Assembly: GCA_944548615.1 (NCBI GenBank)
Contig: OX155954.1
Span: 911,335 to 975,334, forward strand
Origin: Micropterix aruncella
Lineage: Eukaryota; Arthropoda; Insecta; Lepidoptera; Micropterigidae
Direction of reading: 5' to 3'
Length of the DNA stretch: 64,000 nucleotides
Shown: one piece after another, positions 1-11,400 of the stretch
Position numbering within the stretch: the stretch's first letter is position 1
Layout: every line of letters begins with the position of its first letter
Translations under genes and position numbers: made by a program
The notes under the pieces: model-generated
Told to the model about the DNA's origin: nothing
Database searches by the model: none
What the model saw: only the letters and a program-made list of their open reading frames with translations

Positions 1-480
1 TGTGAAAATTCACAATTAGAAGTATAAACAAGAAAGAGAGTTTTCATAAAATATTCCAACAACTCTAACAATTTCAGCATTAATTGAAATGAAACCAGTA
101 ATGTTTAATCTATTTTATAGGTCTTTGTTAAAATCGGCATCTAAGGGTTAGATTCGAATGTTATTCCATGCTTTGTACTATGGAAAATGTGTAGTACAAA
201 AATAAGAGGTTAACACAGATAATACTATAACTAAGACCATAAAATTTCAGTGTCATAAACCAAAACCTACCAATTTCAGATCTGTGTCCGTAACTAGGCA
301 TAATTTCCGAAACTACGCCTCTTGTTTAGAACAAATTCCCATTTTTTGTAAATCACATTACGCTAACAAAATATTTTGTAAAATCATCGATTGAAAATGA
401 AAGCAACATAAATAAAGAAACTGCAAAAGATATTAGTAAAACTCCGATAAATAACAAAACTTCACACATTTAAAGAATAT
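1..480. other. AT-rich stretch, nothing recognised
   Basis: There is no reading frame of note and no repeat structure that I can support. Confidence 0.5.
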
Positions 481-489
481 GTCTTCGAA

Positions 490-572
490 CCTGCCCCACT
501 CACCCCCTCCCTGTCACAATCCCCCCTGCCCCACTCCCCCTTTGCCCCACTCTCACCCCTGCCTCCCCCTTG
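490..572 (+). repeat. C-rich polypyrimidine tract
   Basis: Runs of CCCC with recurring tgccccac motifs form a low-complexity pyrimidine-rich minisatellite-like tract. It lies directly upstream of the non-LTR fragment. Confidence 0.6.
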
Positions 573-1210
573 AAATCATTTATTCTAGCCCAACAAGCAC
601 AAAAGACATATAATATGCATTGCTCAGAGTCATTAACAAGAAGCCATATCGCTCCCGTCAGACGACCTATATACAGACTTTAAAGTACTTGACGTACGCC
701 AACTATACATACGAGCTGTTCTGGTGCGGAGGGACCTCATGAGGAACACGGATAAAGACAAACCAGAGCAAAAACACAACACTAGACACAAAGACAAACA
801 GATTCAACCAAAAATGAGGACTGTATACGGACAACGACACTACGCATATCTCACACCTAAACTCTATAATATATTTAACTCGTACACAGGACAGATTTTA
901 AACATAACCGACAACCAGTTCAAGAGACGGGTGTCTCATTGGCTCTCAAATTATACTAGAGATGAATGCGAAAGTATGATATATTAAAATATTTTATTTC
1001 TAACCACAAATTATAGGATATATAGATGTAAATTATGGATATACAGATATACAGATTATAATATGTTATATTTTATTATGTTATACTATATTATATATAA
1101 ATATGATACATTATTTTATATGTTATAACATATGATATTATTTTATATTGTAATATGTTATATTATATTATTTATATTATATTATTCTAAATTATATTAC
1201 GTATTGTTTT
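573..1210 (+). pseudogene. Non-LTR retrotransposon 3' fragment
   Basis: The ORF at 724-987 reads RHKDKQIQPKMRTVYGQRHY, AYLTPKLYNIF and KRRVSHWLSN. This is the conserved C-terminal tail found after the reverse transcriptase domain in Jockey/CR1-type elements. In-frame remnants continue upstream of 724 with stops. An AT-rich trailer follows. No RT catalytic motif remains. Confidence 0.6.
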
Positions 1211-1454
1211 TTATGAGACGGAAGAAGGACAGCAGGCAAGGCGTACAGGCTCAGCAAATAATACCACAGAACTTTGTATCCATCACCCCAACACAGGCGT
1301 ATACCTAGTAGGGTGATGTAATCCTGACAAGTTAATGCCCTTTCGCGATTTTCATCATATGTATTCTTTTAAAATGTGTTAAAAAAATGAACGCAATATT
1401 TTTTATGTAACTATAAAAAATAGGATAAATAAATAAATAAAATAAATAAATATA

Positions 1455-2060
1455 TAAATAGGATAGAAAACGAATTTACCGCGTGAAATTTGTAGGACCC
1501 GACGTTTCGGTGACGTTGCAGCCGCCGTTGTCTAGGGTAGACTAAAGAGCTGTCAGTCCGTTGTTTTGCGGGTAAGCCGCAAACCGCTGCCGCCACTGCG
1601 TAGGTTATAACGGTGGTGGGGGGCCGGGCTCGGAGCGCGGGAATTTTTAAAATCCGTCTTGCACACAACACTCACTGTATCCTGTTTTACGTCTTTGCGT
1701 TCGGCGTTCGGCGGCGGGAACATTTTAAGAAGAGGGTTCCACGTAGAATATCTTAAAATGTTCCCGCCGCCGAACGCCGAACGCAAAGACGTAAAACAGG
1801 ATACAGTGAGTGTTGTGTGCAAGACGGATTTTAAAAATTCCCGCGCTCCGAGCCCGGCCCCCCACCACCGTTATAACCTACGCAGTGGCGGCAGCGGTTT
1901 GCGGCTTACCGCAAAACAACGGACTGACAGCTCTTTAGTCTACCCTAGACAACGGCGGCTGCAACGTCACCGAAACGTCGGGTCCTACAAATTTCACGCG
2001 GTAAATTCGTTTTCTATCCTATTTATAATGTCAAACAACCGCGATAGTCTTCGATTTTAT
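1455..2060. mobile_element. Penelope-like element, palindromic internally deleted copy
   Basis: Two near-identical arms (about 1455-1731 and 1754-2026) face each other with only about 22 bases between them. Each arm carries the element's 3' coding tail ([18 protein letters not shown]) and its terminal repeat, ending in ctatcctatttata. A 31-base extension (tcaaacaaccgcgatagtct onward) follows the right arm only. The flanks share taaataaatata (1443-1454 and about 2060-2071), a probable 12-bp target duplication. One arm lacks a single G near 1907. Confidence 0.8.
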
Positions 2061-3060
2061 AAATAAATATAGCTTTAAGCTGATTAAAAGTCATGTAAAA
2101 GCGTTCAGATTAACTTTCAGCTACGTAAAGGTGTAATTTAAAGCATTTTGGCTTACTATGTTACCTTTTAGTCATATAATGTTGTCGTATAAAGCCTTTT
2201 TGTCGAATAAGGGTGGTATAATCGGCTATAAAGCATAGTAATTTATAACCATTATTATCAGCTGTATAGTAGTCGAATAAATAACCTTTATAGAGCAAAC
2301 AAAACAAAAGCTGCTGCATTACCCTTACTCCACCAAAATCTGTATAAAGGTTACAAGACCCACCCTTATACAGCTTATTGTCATATTGTTGTCATTAGGA
2401 CCTCACTTACGCAGCTTATAGTTTTATAAAGGTTATATTAAAGTTGCGGATGCCATACAAGCAAAGCGGCCATTTTTTCTCGAATCTTTATAACCGATTT
2501 TTTAAATAACAATACCCAGCAAGTGTTATTTTTTACTGCGAAAAATAAATGAATATACAAAAAAACTTAAACCATAATTATGAATTAAAATTAAGATAAA
2601 ATATTAATATTTTTAAGGCGCGTAAAAATTTTGTTAGTCATGTTAATATTGTCGATGTGTATTAAACTACAATACAATCATTTTAAAGTCAATAGAATGC
2701 AATATATTTGAAGCCATTAGGAATTCTGTATGCTTCCTTTCCTTGCCGTTCTATATCATTTTAAGGCATTATCCGACTAGAAGTTGTAATAAAGTATCAA
2801 TTGGAGACGCTTTTACAGCCGCTGGCTATATAAGGGTGGCTTATACCACCAAAGGCTCCCGTTATGACCGATATTCAGCCATTATTCGGCTAAACGCCGT
2901 ATAAAATGCGCCTAATCCGTATATAGCATATAGTACCTATATCCATATAGCAGTTATGTAAACTTTTATATGACTAAATCTGTAGCGATAACGTTTCCAT
3001 GACCGTTATATAGGCAATGTGTGCTACTTGGAAGGGTAGGTCCGGATGTAGAATAGAAAA
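2061..3060. repeat. Unclassified repeat-like AT-rich block with short palindromic motifs
   Basis: The stretch is full of variants of ttataaaggttata, ggctatataagggtgg and cttataccacc in both orientations, suggesting an old DNA element or AT-rich satellite. I find no coding sequence and cannot define its ends. Confidence 0.3.
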
Positions 3061-3479
3061 CGCATCTTTTGTAATAAAATAACATTTTATTTCTATGTTA
3101 TGCAATCGAACAATAAATACAGGCATTCATCTTAAATTTATGTTTTAAATTAAATTGCTATAATTAACTAATTTTAATACCCTTTTAGGAAATAAAAGAA
3201 TTTCGAACAAGAACAAGTCGTATACATAAAAATAGTTTCAGTTAGGAATACGAGGAACTAAGTACTTAAATAAAATGCGTAAAAAAATGTTTAATTCTAT
3301 TTGAGGATTAGGATCAAGGTTGTCACACTTCATTTGCGTACTTTATGTAATAGTTAAATTAGAACCGGCATAAGTTGGACCTTATTTTCCTAATTTATTG
3401 AATGACAACCCTGATTAGAATGGCAGTGGGGAATTTCAATGTTGGTTGGCACTAACGCTCGCTGTACACTTTAGCCAGC

Positions 3480-3745
3480 ATATAGATGGCTTAATCTGCA
3501 AATGTGCTAACTCCACTTTTCATCGAAACACCTATTTTTTTTAATGTAGCAAATTTCCTTATCTGTTATTTGGAAAATGAAATCATTCCCTAAAATTCAA
3601 AACTTTCTTATCAAGAAAAACCTACCAAATGGACTTTTGGAATTTCTGTAATTGCATTAATAAAGAATTTATTACGTTTTAACCATCCCCTGTAAAAATA
3701 TCTAAAATGGAGTTAGCACTTTGCAAATTAAGCCATCCATATGTG
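3480..3745. repeat. Inverted repeat, MITE-like
   Basis: Arms of about 43 bases (3480-3522 and 3703-3745) around atggcttaatctgcaaatg and its reverse complement enclose a 180-base loop. The sequence after the right arm (gccattgcctacgtctctct) recurs at about 7450-7475. The family is not recognised. Confidence 0.45.
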
Positions 3746-4477
3746 CCATTGCCTACGTCTCTCTACCTCTTTCCCATACATTATCACCCGTCACAGTGGT
3801 GCCGACTCGCTTCCACCTTAATAATGTGGCCCAACACTGGCCAACGTGCAGATCGGACATAAGGCTATTTTGTCGCCGTGAGTAGAGGGGATGAAGTACC
3901 AACTGAAAAAACCCCTACCACAATTTTATTAATTTTTTATCGAATGAAAAACTCCACTCAGTTATATACCTCCGATTAAGATGAGGTAAATATAAGAGTA
4001 GATTAATTGTGTCGAATTTGGTTTTGTCTTACTCCTGTCTTGGTTTTGTTAACTCCTGCATAAAATCCTTATTATCTCAAAGTGCGGATTGAAACATTGA
4101 AACGATTTATCCTTTTCAGACCCTGCCCACATAATTGTGTGGGTTATCAAGAGATCCCAACCCACACAAATGAAATACCCTTCTTTTGGTATTTCTCGAT
4201 TTTGGGTACCATTTTTTTAAAAAACCTACAAAATATTCATATTCACTAAGACTAAAATACCAGAATCGACCACTTTTTTTTGCCAAAGCAAGGCAAAAAA
4301 TAGTTCAGGACTCGATGATTTTGTCATGTGGAAATTCTCAGGTCTGAAAAGGATATTGTAAAGCAAGAATATTTGCAATATATCGTAGTTTTGTTTTTGT
4401 TATAAAAGTATGACGTAAGGTTGAACCAACAGTGGTAACTTCGACATATCACGCCCGTCCTTCTTGTAATAGTCCAA
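3746..4477. other. No gene seen
   Basis: AT-rich sequence with a short pair of inverted segments reading cctttcagacct and its relatives at 4113-4125 and about 4340-4355. Nothing else is supported. Confidence 0.4.
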
Positions 4478-5086
4478 GAGGCAGTGACAAAAAAGTGCAA
4501 GAGTTTTTCAAAAGTTCATACTTTCAGATCAGACAGTATTTTGGCAATAGGCGTACTAGGAAAGGTGTCATTTTAATTAGTACCCCAAAGTGCTTTGGAA
4601 AAGTTGAAAATTCATCAGTAGACAGTGGATGCAATAGAAATCTCGAAACAAATAGTCCGACTACTTAACAATAGACTGCGTGGCGTTAGCATTACATGTC
4701 CCAAAATTTAAGTGCATTATATTGCGCGGCACATTAGAACGATGCGTAATAGTTACCGACAAATACATACCGGCGTATTTGCAGGGACCTCATTTTGGTG
4801 ACATTTATAGAGTACGCTGACGCCCCGCATTATATTTGTAAGCAGTCTGACCATTTTTTTCGAGTTCTTTATTGCATTTACTGTCTTCTGATGAATATTC
4901 AGCTTTCATAAAACTCTTTGGGGGTACTAATTGAAATTAGACCTTTTCTAGTACGCCAGCGCCAGGTGTCCAGGAGTCTGGCTTACTGACTCTACCCCAG
5001 CATTTATGCAGCTAAAATACTGTCTGATCTGAAAGTATCAGCTTTTTCAAGACTCTTGCACTTTTGTTGTCGCTGGCTCCTCAACT
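4478..5086. mobile_element. Foldback MITE abutting the carboxypeptidase stop codon
   Basis: The left arm (about 4478-4675) and right arm (about 4845-5086) are diverged inverted copies. Both contain aagtgcaagag, actttcagatcagacagtatt, cgtactag and aattagtacccc in matching order on opposite strands. The right arm contains an extra 40-50 bases. The element ends about 10 bases from the TAA at 5097-5099. No transposase is present. Confidence 0.7.
4868..4873 (-). promoter_or_regulatory. Candidate polyadenylation signal AATAAA
   Basis: The plus strand reads tttatt here, so AATAAA lies on the gene's strand about 225 nt past the stop codon. It falls inside the right arm of the foldback element 4478-5086, so the transcript's 3' end may be transposon-derived. 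This is inference; no transcript evidence is available. Confidence 0.35.
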
Positions 5087-5096
5087 AAAAAAATAT

Positions 5097-5447
5097 TTAC
5101 AGATTATCAACAATCGCTTTGATGGCTTCCCAGGTCTCCTTAGCGGTGGGTGTGATTTGCGAACCGGGCAGCAAGAACCCGTACGGACCGTGCGAGTCTC
5201 TCATTTTGATGTTGTACGAGTACTTGATGCCCGCTTTGGCCTTCGCCCAGTCGTGGGACGCGCCGGAAGTTGGGTATTTGCGATCCGGCATGGTGCCCAC
5301 TCCGTACTTCGTTCCGTACATTTCTCCGAGAGCGTCCACTGCCAGTTTGCCCATTTCGGCGACTTCGGCTGCGTCGATGAAAGGCTCCTTCGAGTGTGTC
5401 GATGGGAGCATCCACATCTGCGCGTATGAGTGCAGCGATAGATACAG
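5097..5447 (-). CDS. Carboxypeptidase exon G (last exon; catalytic Glu replaced)
   Basis: The final 116 codons plus TAA. It opens [19 protein letters not shown] (zinc His196, Ser197, Tyr198) and contains [13 protein letters not shown] (Tyr248; His at position 255) and [19 protein letters not shown]. The residue aligned with the general base Glu270 is Lys (AAA, 5207-5205 on the minus strand). The exon ends AIKAIVDNL and stop. The 3' flank passes within about 10 bases into a foldback repeat. Confidence 0.94.
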   Translation of the reverse strand: MYLSLHSYAQMWMLPSTHSKEPFIDAAEVAEMGKLAVDALGEMYGTKYGVGTMPDRKYPTSGASHDWAKAKAGIKYSYNIKMRDSHGPYGFLLPGSQITPTAKETWEAIKAIVDNL

Positions 5448-8400
5448 CTGAAACAACCACAAAATAATAGTTATAATCAGTGGCATCACTAAGCTGATGC
5501 AGCCGGTGCGGCGTACTGAGGCCCACGGTAGCTTTGAGGGGGGGGGGGGGGGGGGGGGGCAACATGGAAAAAATATGTTTATGAAAAATATGAAACACAT
5601 TTATTAATTAATTTATTTATTTCAAACATAATTATAAAACACATAAAAATGGTCATACCAAGTAATGGTGCGAAGAAACAACGGCCTACATTCACATGAC
5701 CATGCCCAGCGCATACCCAACTAGGCCAAATATAGCCTGTATCTGGGCATACGACTTATTTTCTGACTTAGGTGGAGAAGCCTAACTGACATAGGTACTC
5801 ATATAGATACATATACACATACACACATACATATACATATTTACACAAATATTTAAATATAACAATCTAAATATATTATAGTATTATTCTTTTGCATTAT
5901 ATTACAATATATTACATTTTGTTTAATATCTTATATCATATCATATAGTATAATAGTAAAGTTATGCAGATTTTTTTTTTGAAATATGACTTGCAGAAGT
6001 TTGTTCTCTGTCCTTGAACGACCTATGTCGTCAAGAAGCCATTTTTTAATATTTTTTTTTAATAAAATGGTATTTTCTATTTCCGTTATTTTGTCATCAA
6101 GACGGTTGAATATTGACTTATGTTTATGGTTTTTTCATTTAGCATAAACTCTATACGTTGAGCATACTATATAACTTTTTTTTACAACAAAAAACAATAC
6201 CACTTGTCTTTCAGCATGTCCTTATATTCCATTCTTCAATTCGATATTAAGTTGTTGTATGTAATTAATTTCTGTCTTATTTTCATTGATATGCTTATTA
6301 TGTCACTGTAAACAATTATTATGGCCACTACTGTTGCAAAAATTACACTGGCTGTATATTAATTTGCCAACATAAACATTTAATCACAGTAACACTGCCT
6401 ATGGTTGTAAGATATTATCTATTGGCAATAGGGCCACCACGTTGTACTACATTGTGTGTGTAATAAAGTGGTTCAAAACACACTAAACAAACTACGTACC
6501 TATACTCAGAAAAAAACATTACACCTCTTTTTATGCGAAATACTATACATTTATCAAGACACCTGATGTACATGTTACCTTGCATGCACCTGATGTGACA
6601 CCGCTATCATCCCATGGTCTCCCATTGCGCTCTCAGGAAAATCTATTACTGGCTATACCTCAGCATTCATCAACTTTCATGTCTAGGTCTTTCGCAGTGC
6701 AAGCGGCCCGTCTCTGGAATTCCGTGCCTTTACCGATAAGACAACTTGAAAACCTGAGCGGGTTTAAAAATTCTTTAAAGAGACATTTACTCAACTTATG
6801 AATTCCCCCCTCCCCTCCCGTCTCCTTTGCTTGTCCTTATATTTCACTCCACCCTTCAATACGAGTTGGCATACGTTACTAATCACTGAATTATATTTTA
6901 TACTATGATGACTTTTTTGTAAGTGTATTTATTTATTACTTGTAAATTTATTTGCCCACATAAACCTTCAGTCACAATAACCCTGGCGGTATGGTCGGTA
7001 GATATTGCCACTTGGCAATAGGCCCACCACATTGTATTCTTTTGTGTGTGCAATAAAGCTTTTCAAACAAACAAACAAACACTTGTCTGAACACTTATTC
7101 ATACATATTACCTCCGACGAATAAATTTTATATCACCTTCATTTGGTCTTTATTCTGCAGGATGAAACTCGATATGGCCTTGGTTTCCGGTTCGGAGAAA
7201 GCATTCGGCCCAGCATACATGTCGTTGCATGGATCATTCGATGCTCCTTTTCCTCCCCAGTGGTAATCCCAGTTCCTGTTTGGGTCCACTCCCACGCATT
7301 CTGTTTTACCCCAAGTCCAGGGAAACCTAAAAGAAGTAATGAAATCTTAGATGAGGACTTCGATTAGTTTGTGATGGAACGGCCGTATGGCAACGTTCGG
7401 CCAAGAATTATTATATTGTAATACCCGCTCTACACGTTGGCCAATATATGTACCATTGCCTATGTCTCTCTCGCTCTTTCCTTTACATTTTCCATATATT
7501 TTAAAAAGAGATTTAAAAACAATATATTTATCATACTAATATTATAAAGAAAAAATATTCCCAGGTTTGTATGTTTGAATGTTTGTATAATATGTGTTTG
7601 TAAGTTTGTGTGTAGGAGGTAATCTCTGAAATTACTCATCTGATTTGGAAAATTCTTTCACTATTAGAAAGCTACATTACTAGTGAGTGCTATAGGCTTT
7701 ATTCTATTGCAATAAATGTTGTTTTTCAGTAAGAAATCACGATATTTGTATATCAAGTCGGAGAACAATGAGCTGATGAGTTGTTTCATCGGCGTGCGCT
7801 GTCGAAACGGTTATATATATGTGAAAGCAAAATATAACAAAATCTCAACCTCAAAGAGATCTATCAAAAAAGTCCGCGACAGCATATACATAATATATCC
7901 AACTTTCCCCTCAAATGACTGGCAATTAGCTCGGGTTTGCCTACGGCAAAATGTATATAAATTTATATTTACATTTACATTTACATTTACATAGAGCGGG
8001 GTTTACTATAGAGCTATAGCATTACTATAGAACGGATTACTATAGAGCGGCGCACATTTACATTTATATTTACATTTATATAAATTTATATACATTTTGT
8101 ATACATTTTGCCATAGGCATCCATTATTGGACGCCTCACATTAGAGGGGTTGCTGCATTATGACAAAAAAATAAGTAGTTGAATTTTCTTGACCCCTAGA
8201 ATTTGTAACGTCCCTTCCGGGATGCAAAAGGTACGGCCGAGTTTTTACTTCACAAGTTTAGGGGTTGAAGACATTAGCAATAAAGCATATGAATCCATAT
8301 CAAAATAAATTAATCCATCACCACGGGTGTTAAATGGAGATAAAATTAGTCATATACTGTGTTTTTTAGGTGGTATAGTTTTAGAGATATCATGAAATAA

Positions 8401-11400
8401 GTAACGCGTGCAAGCACCTCAAAATACCTAGCGGGCGTCGCGGCGGCGACTGACCCAGCAAGGTCAGCATTCATCGGAAGGCGGCAGGTGACGAGAAACA
8501 AGACGCGAACAGGACATATTTTACTATATATTTAAAGGTAGCGTCTAAAAAAGGCAAATAAACTCCACCATACTTAAATTAACAACTCGATTCGAAACTT
8601 TACGGGAAGCGAAGCCGCGGGCAACAGAGCGATCTAGTAAAATAATAAAAAGACTAGCGATTCGACGTAGGTAAACTTTTCGGCTGGTCTATTAATATAT
8701 AAATATCCTCACCAGCTATTGTAGTAATGATTATCTCTGCCGTGTCTCGACCTGGTCTTCTTCCAGAGTCGATCTTTGGTATGTGTGTGTTCGTATCCAT
8801 CTGGGTTGGCCACAGGCAAGATATACCAATCGGCCAATTTCAAATAATCTAAATCGGGACCTGAATATAAACATATTAAAAAAAGGTTTTTTAATTTCAA
8901 GATATCACACTAACATAAACAAGACGTTTTCAAATATAATTTTGTAGTTAAAAATAAATCTGCGGGAATTACTATATTCTAATCAAATCCTAAATTCTAG
9001 AAACTGCGGCCAAACTGTAGATACCTATTTGCGGTCAAACTGTAGAATTCTAGAAACTGCGGTCAAACTGTAGAGTTTTTACTAGTTAATTTCTATACAG
9101 TTTGAGTTTTAATTTACCGGCATGCTTTAAGGGGGTGAATCAGTACAAGCTAGTAAGCAACATTTGATAAAAAAATATGGAAAATAAATATGTAATTTTC
9201 ACTAAAATATTATAAAAAGCGCTGAGCACGATGCGCTCTCTAGCAGTAGGCAAAATATCGCTAATATTGTTTATTAGCGATATTTTACATACCGTTAAAT
9301 GGCACAGCGCGCTCAAATGCCTGTCAAACTATTATTTACCAGTTAGTTAAAATTTTGAAATAAAAAAAATAAAAATCAATTGAATCACAATTGTTTTTTT
9401 TTTTCATTTTTTTTCATCAAGTTGCTTACCTGCTCGTACTGATTCACCCCCTTGAAGGGTGCCGGTTAATTAAAACTCACCCTGTATAATTATATTTTAG
9501 TCAATTGGGGCTTCTCTCGTCTCAACGCCTTGAGGCGCGTTTACATCTGACAGAAATCGTGACAATATAAATGGGCAGAAATCGTGACACTGTAAATAAT
9601 GAAGAATTTATGTCAGAGATATATTTCTACTATCGGCTATATGTGTCGACACATCTATACAATGATTACTTGCACGTTCAAACTTGTCCGACAGATATCG
9701 CGGATGTTGACTGATCGTCTACTTTTTAACCTACTTCAAAATAAATGTTAAGTTTAAAAAAAACTCTAATAACACGCTATTATAAATGATCTTAAATCAT
9801 GATCAAAGTTCATTACAAGACCTATCTAACAAGTCCAAACACGGCTATGATACGATATTCTATCATGGAATGCTAGTGCCTATCTTCCGGCTTCATCATC
9901 AGACCTTGAAACATAATCGTGGTCAAAGTTCATTCCAAGACTTTTCTAACAAGTCCAAACACAGCTATGATACGATATTCCATCATGAAGTTCCAGTTCA
10001 TATCTTCCGACTCCATCATCAGATCAGTTAGACAGTACCATATTATTGTATTGTCATCGGAACTACATACAGCTGCCAATTTTCATGACGCTACGATCCT
10101 TGGAAGATGGTCAAATTAGTTACCTTAGATTCCATTACATAATTAGTTACATACAGGTCGACCTAATAAAAGCGTGTTAAAAAGGAGGAGGTTATCAAAT
10201 CGGTTGTATTTTTTTAAGTGTTTGTTACCTCAGAACTCAGCCATTTATAAACTGATTTGAAAAATTCTTTTTTTGTTTGAAAGGATATACCTACTTCCAG
10301 ATTGGCCCTATTTTTATCACAATCCTGTTCTGGTGATGGGATTCATGAGGAATTGAGGGAACTCCCCAAATATTATCATATGGCTGGAAATTTACATGTT
10401 AGTTCAATTCCGATGACGTTGCATTTTTTAATGGTAAGCATGACCTGATTCTACACCCTGGGTTGGCTCCCGACGAGGGGACTCCTCAACGGTCTACAGC
10501 GCAGACACGAAATTTTGTATACTTATTCAGCTATCATAGCCAGTTCTAAGTTTCACCATGACAAGGCTGCTGAACCCAGGGTTGGCTCCCGACGAGTCGA
10601 CTTCTCAATGGTCCACAGCACAGACACGAAATTTTGTATATGCATTTAATTACGACAGCCCATTCTAAGTTTCGCCAAGACAGGACTGCGGCACCCAGGG
10701 CTTCCAACGAGTTAACTCCCCAACGGTCAACAGCACAGACACAAATTTGTGTATATGCATTCAATTGTGATAGCCCTTTCTAGGTATCTCCATGACATGG
10801 CTGCTGCTCATTTAAAATATTTTGGAGTCGTTTTTTTTTGTTAAAATTTTTGTGTATTATGTTTTACAGACAGGCACCGTAATTGCTGATTTGTCCAAAA
10901 TGAACACTGAGTTTAATTACAATATTTAAAAAAATGTACATCTAAGCTGTTTTTAAATACGTTGACACTATACGCTTCAACCACTTCAGCAGGTAAACTG
11001 TTCCACTGGTCCACAGTCCGGTTGGCTAGGAAATGTTTCCTGGGATTGGTTTGGAATCGTGTTTTCTCTAGTTTAAAGTCGTGTCCTCGCAGGTGATGCA
11101 TGTGGCAAGATTGAAGATGAATCGGCAATTATAGCACCCGTTGAGGATCTTATACTTATCAATGAGGTCACCCCTGATTCGACGATCCTCGCTTCTGGGC
11201 GGTTGCAATCTGCGGAACCTTTCTGAGTATCCCAGATTTTAAAAACCCATTGCCATCATGGTCGCTCTGCGCTGCACTTTCTCGAGGAGATCCTCATTTT
11301 TCACAAAGTAAGGATTTTATATCTGGACCCCAAACTCTAACATTGATCTGATGTAGGTTTTGTATAATCTTCTTGTCCCACATAATAAACTCCTAAGTGG

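Noticed and set aside
1500..1990. Hammerhead ribozyme in the Penelope-like terminal repeats
   Set aside because: Penelope-like elements often carry one, and ccgaaacgtcgggtc looks suggestive. The required CUGANGA core is not found at the right distance on either strand, and stem II cannot be formed.
1411..2066. Host genes encoded by the GC-rich open frames around 1.4-2.1, 28.5, 43.8 and 45.2 kb
   Set aside because: All are alternative frames of the Penelope-like 3' coding tail and terminal repeat.
5205..5207. Glu-to-Lys change as a simple sequencing error
   Set aside because: It cannot be excluded from one sequence, but a second active-site change (Arg127 to Lys) in another exon makes a single error an incomplete explanation.
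8992..9082. CRISPR-like array
   Set aside because: Three irregular repeats without constant spacer length in a eukaryotic intron; a minisatellite.
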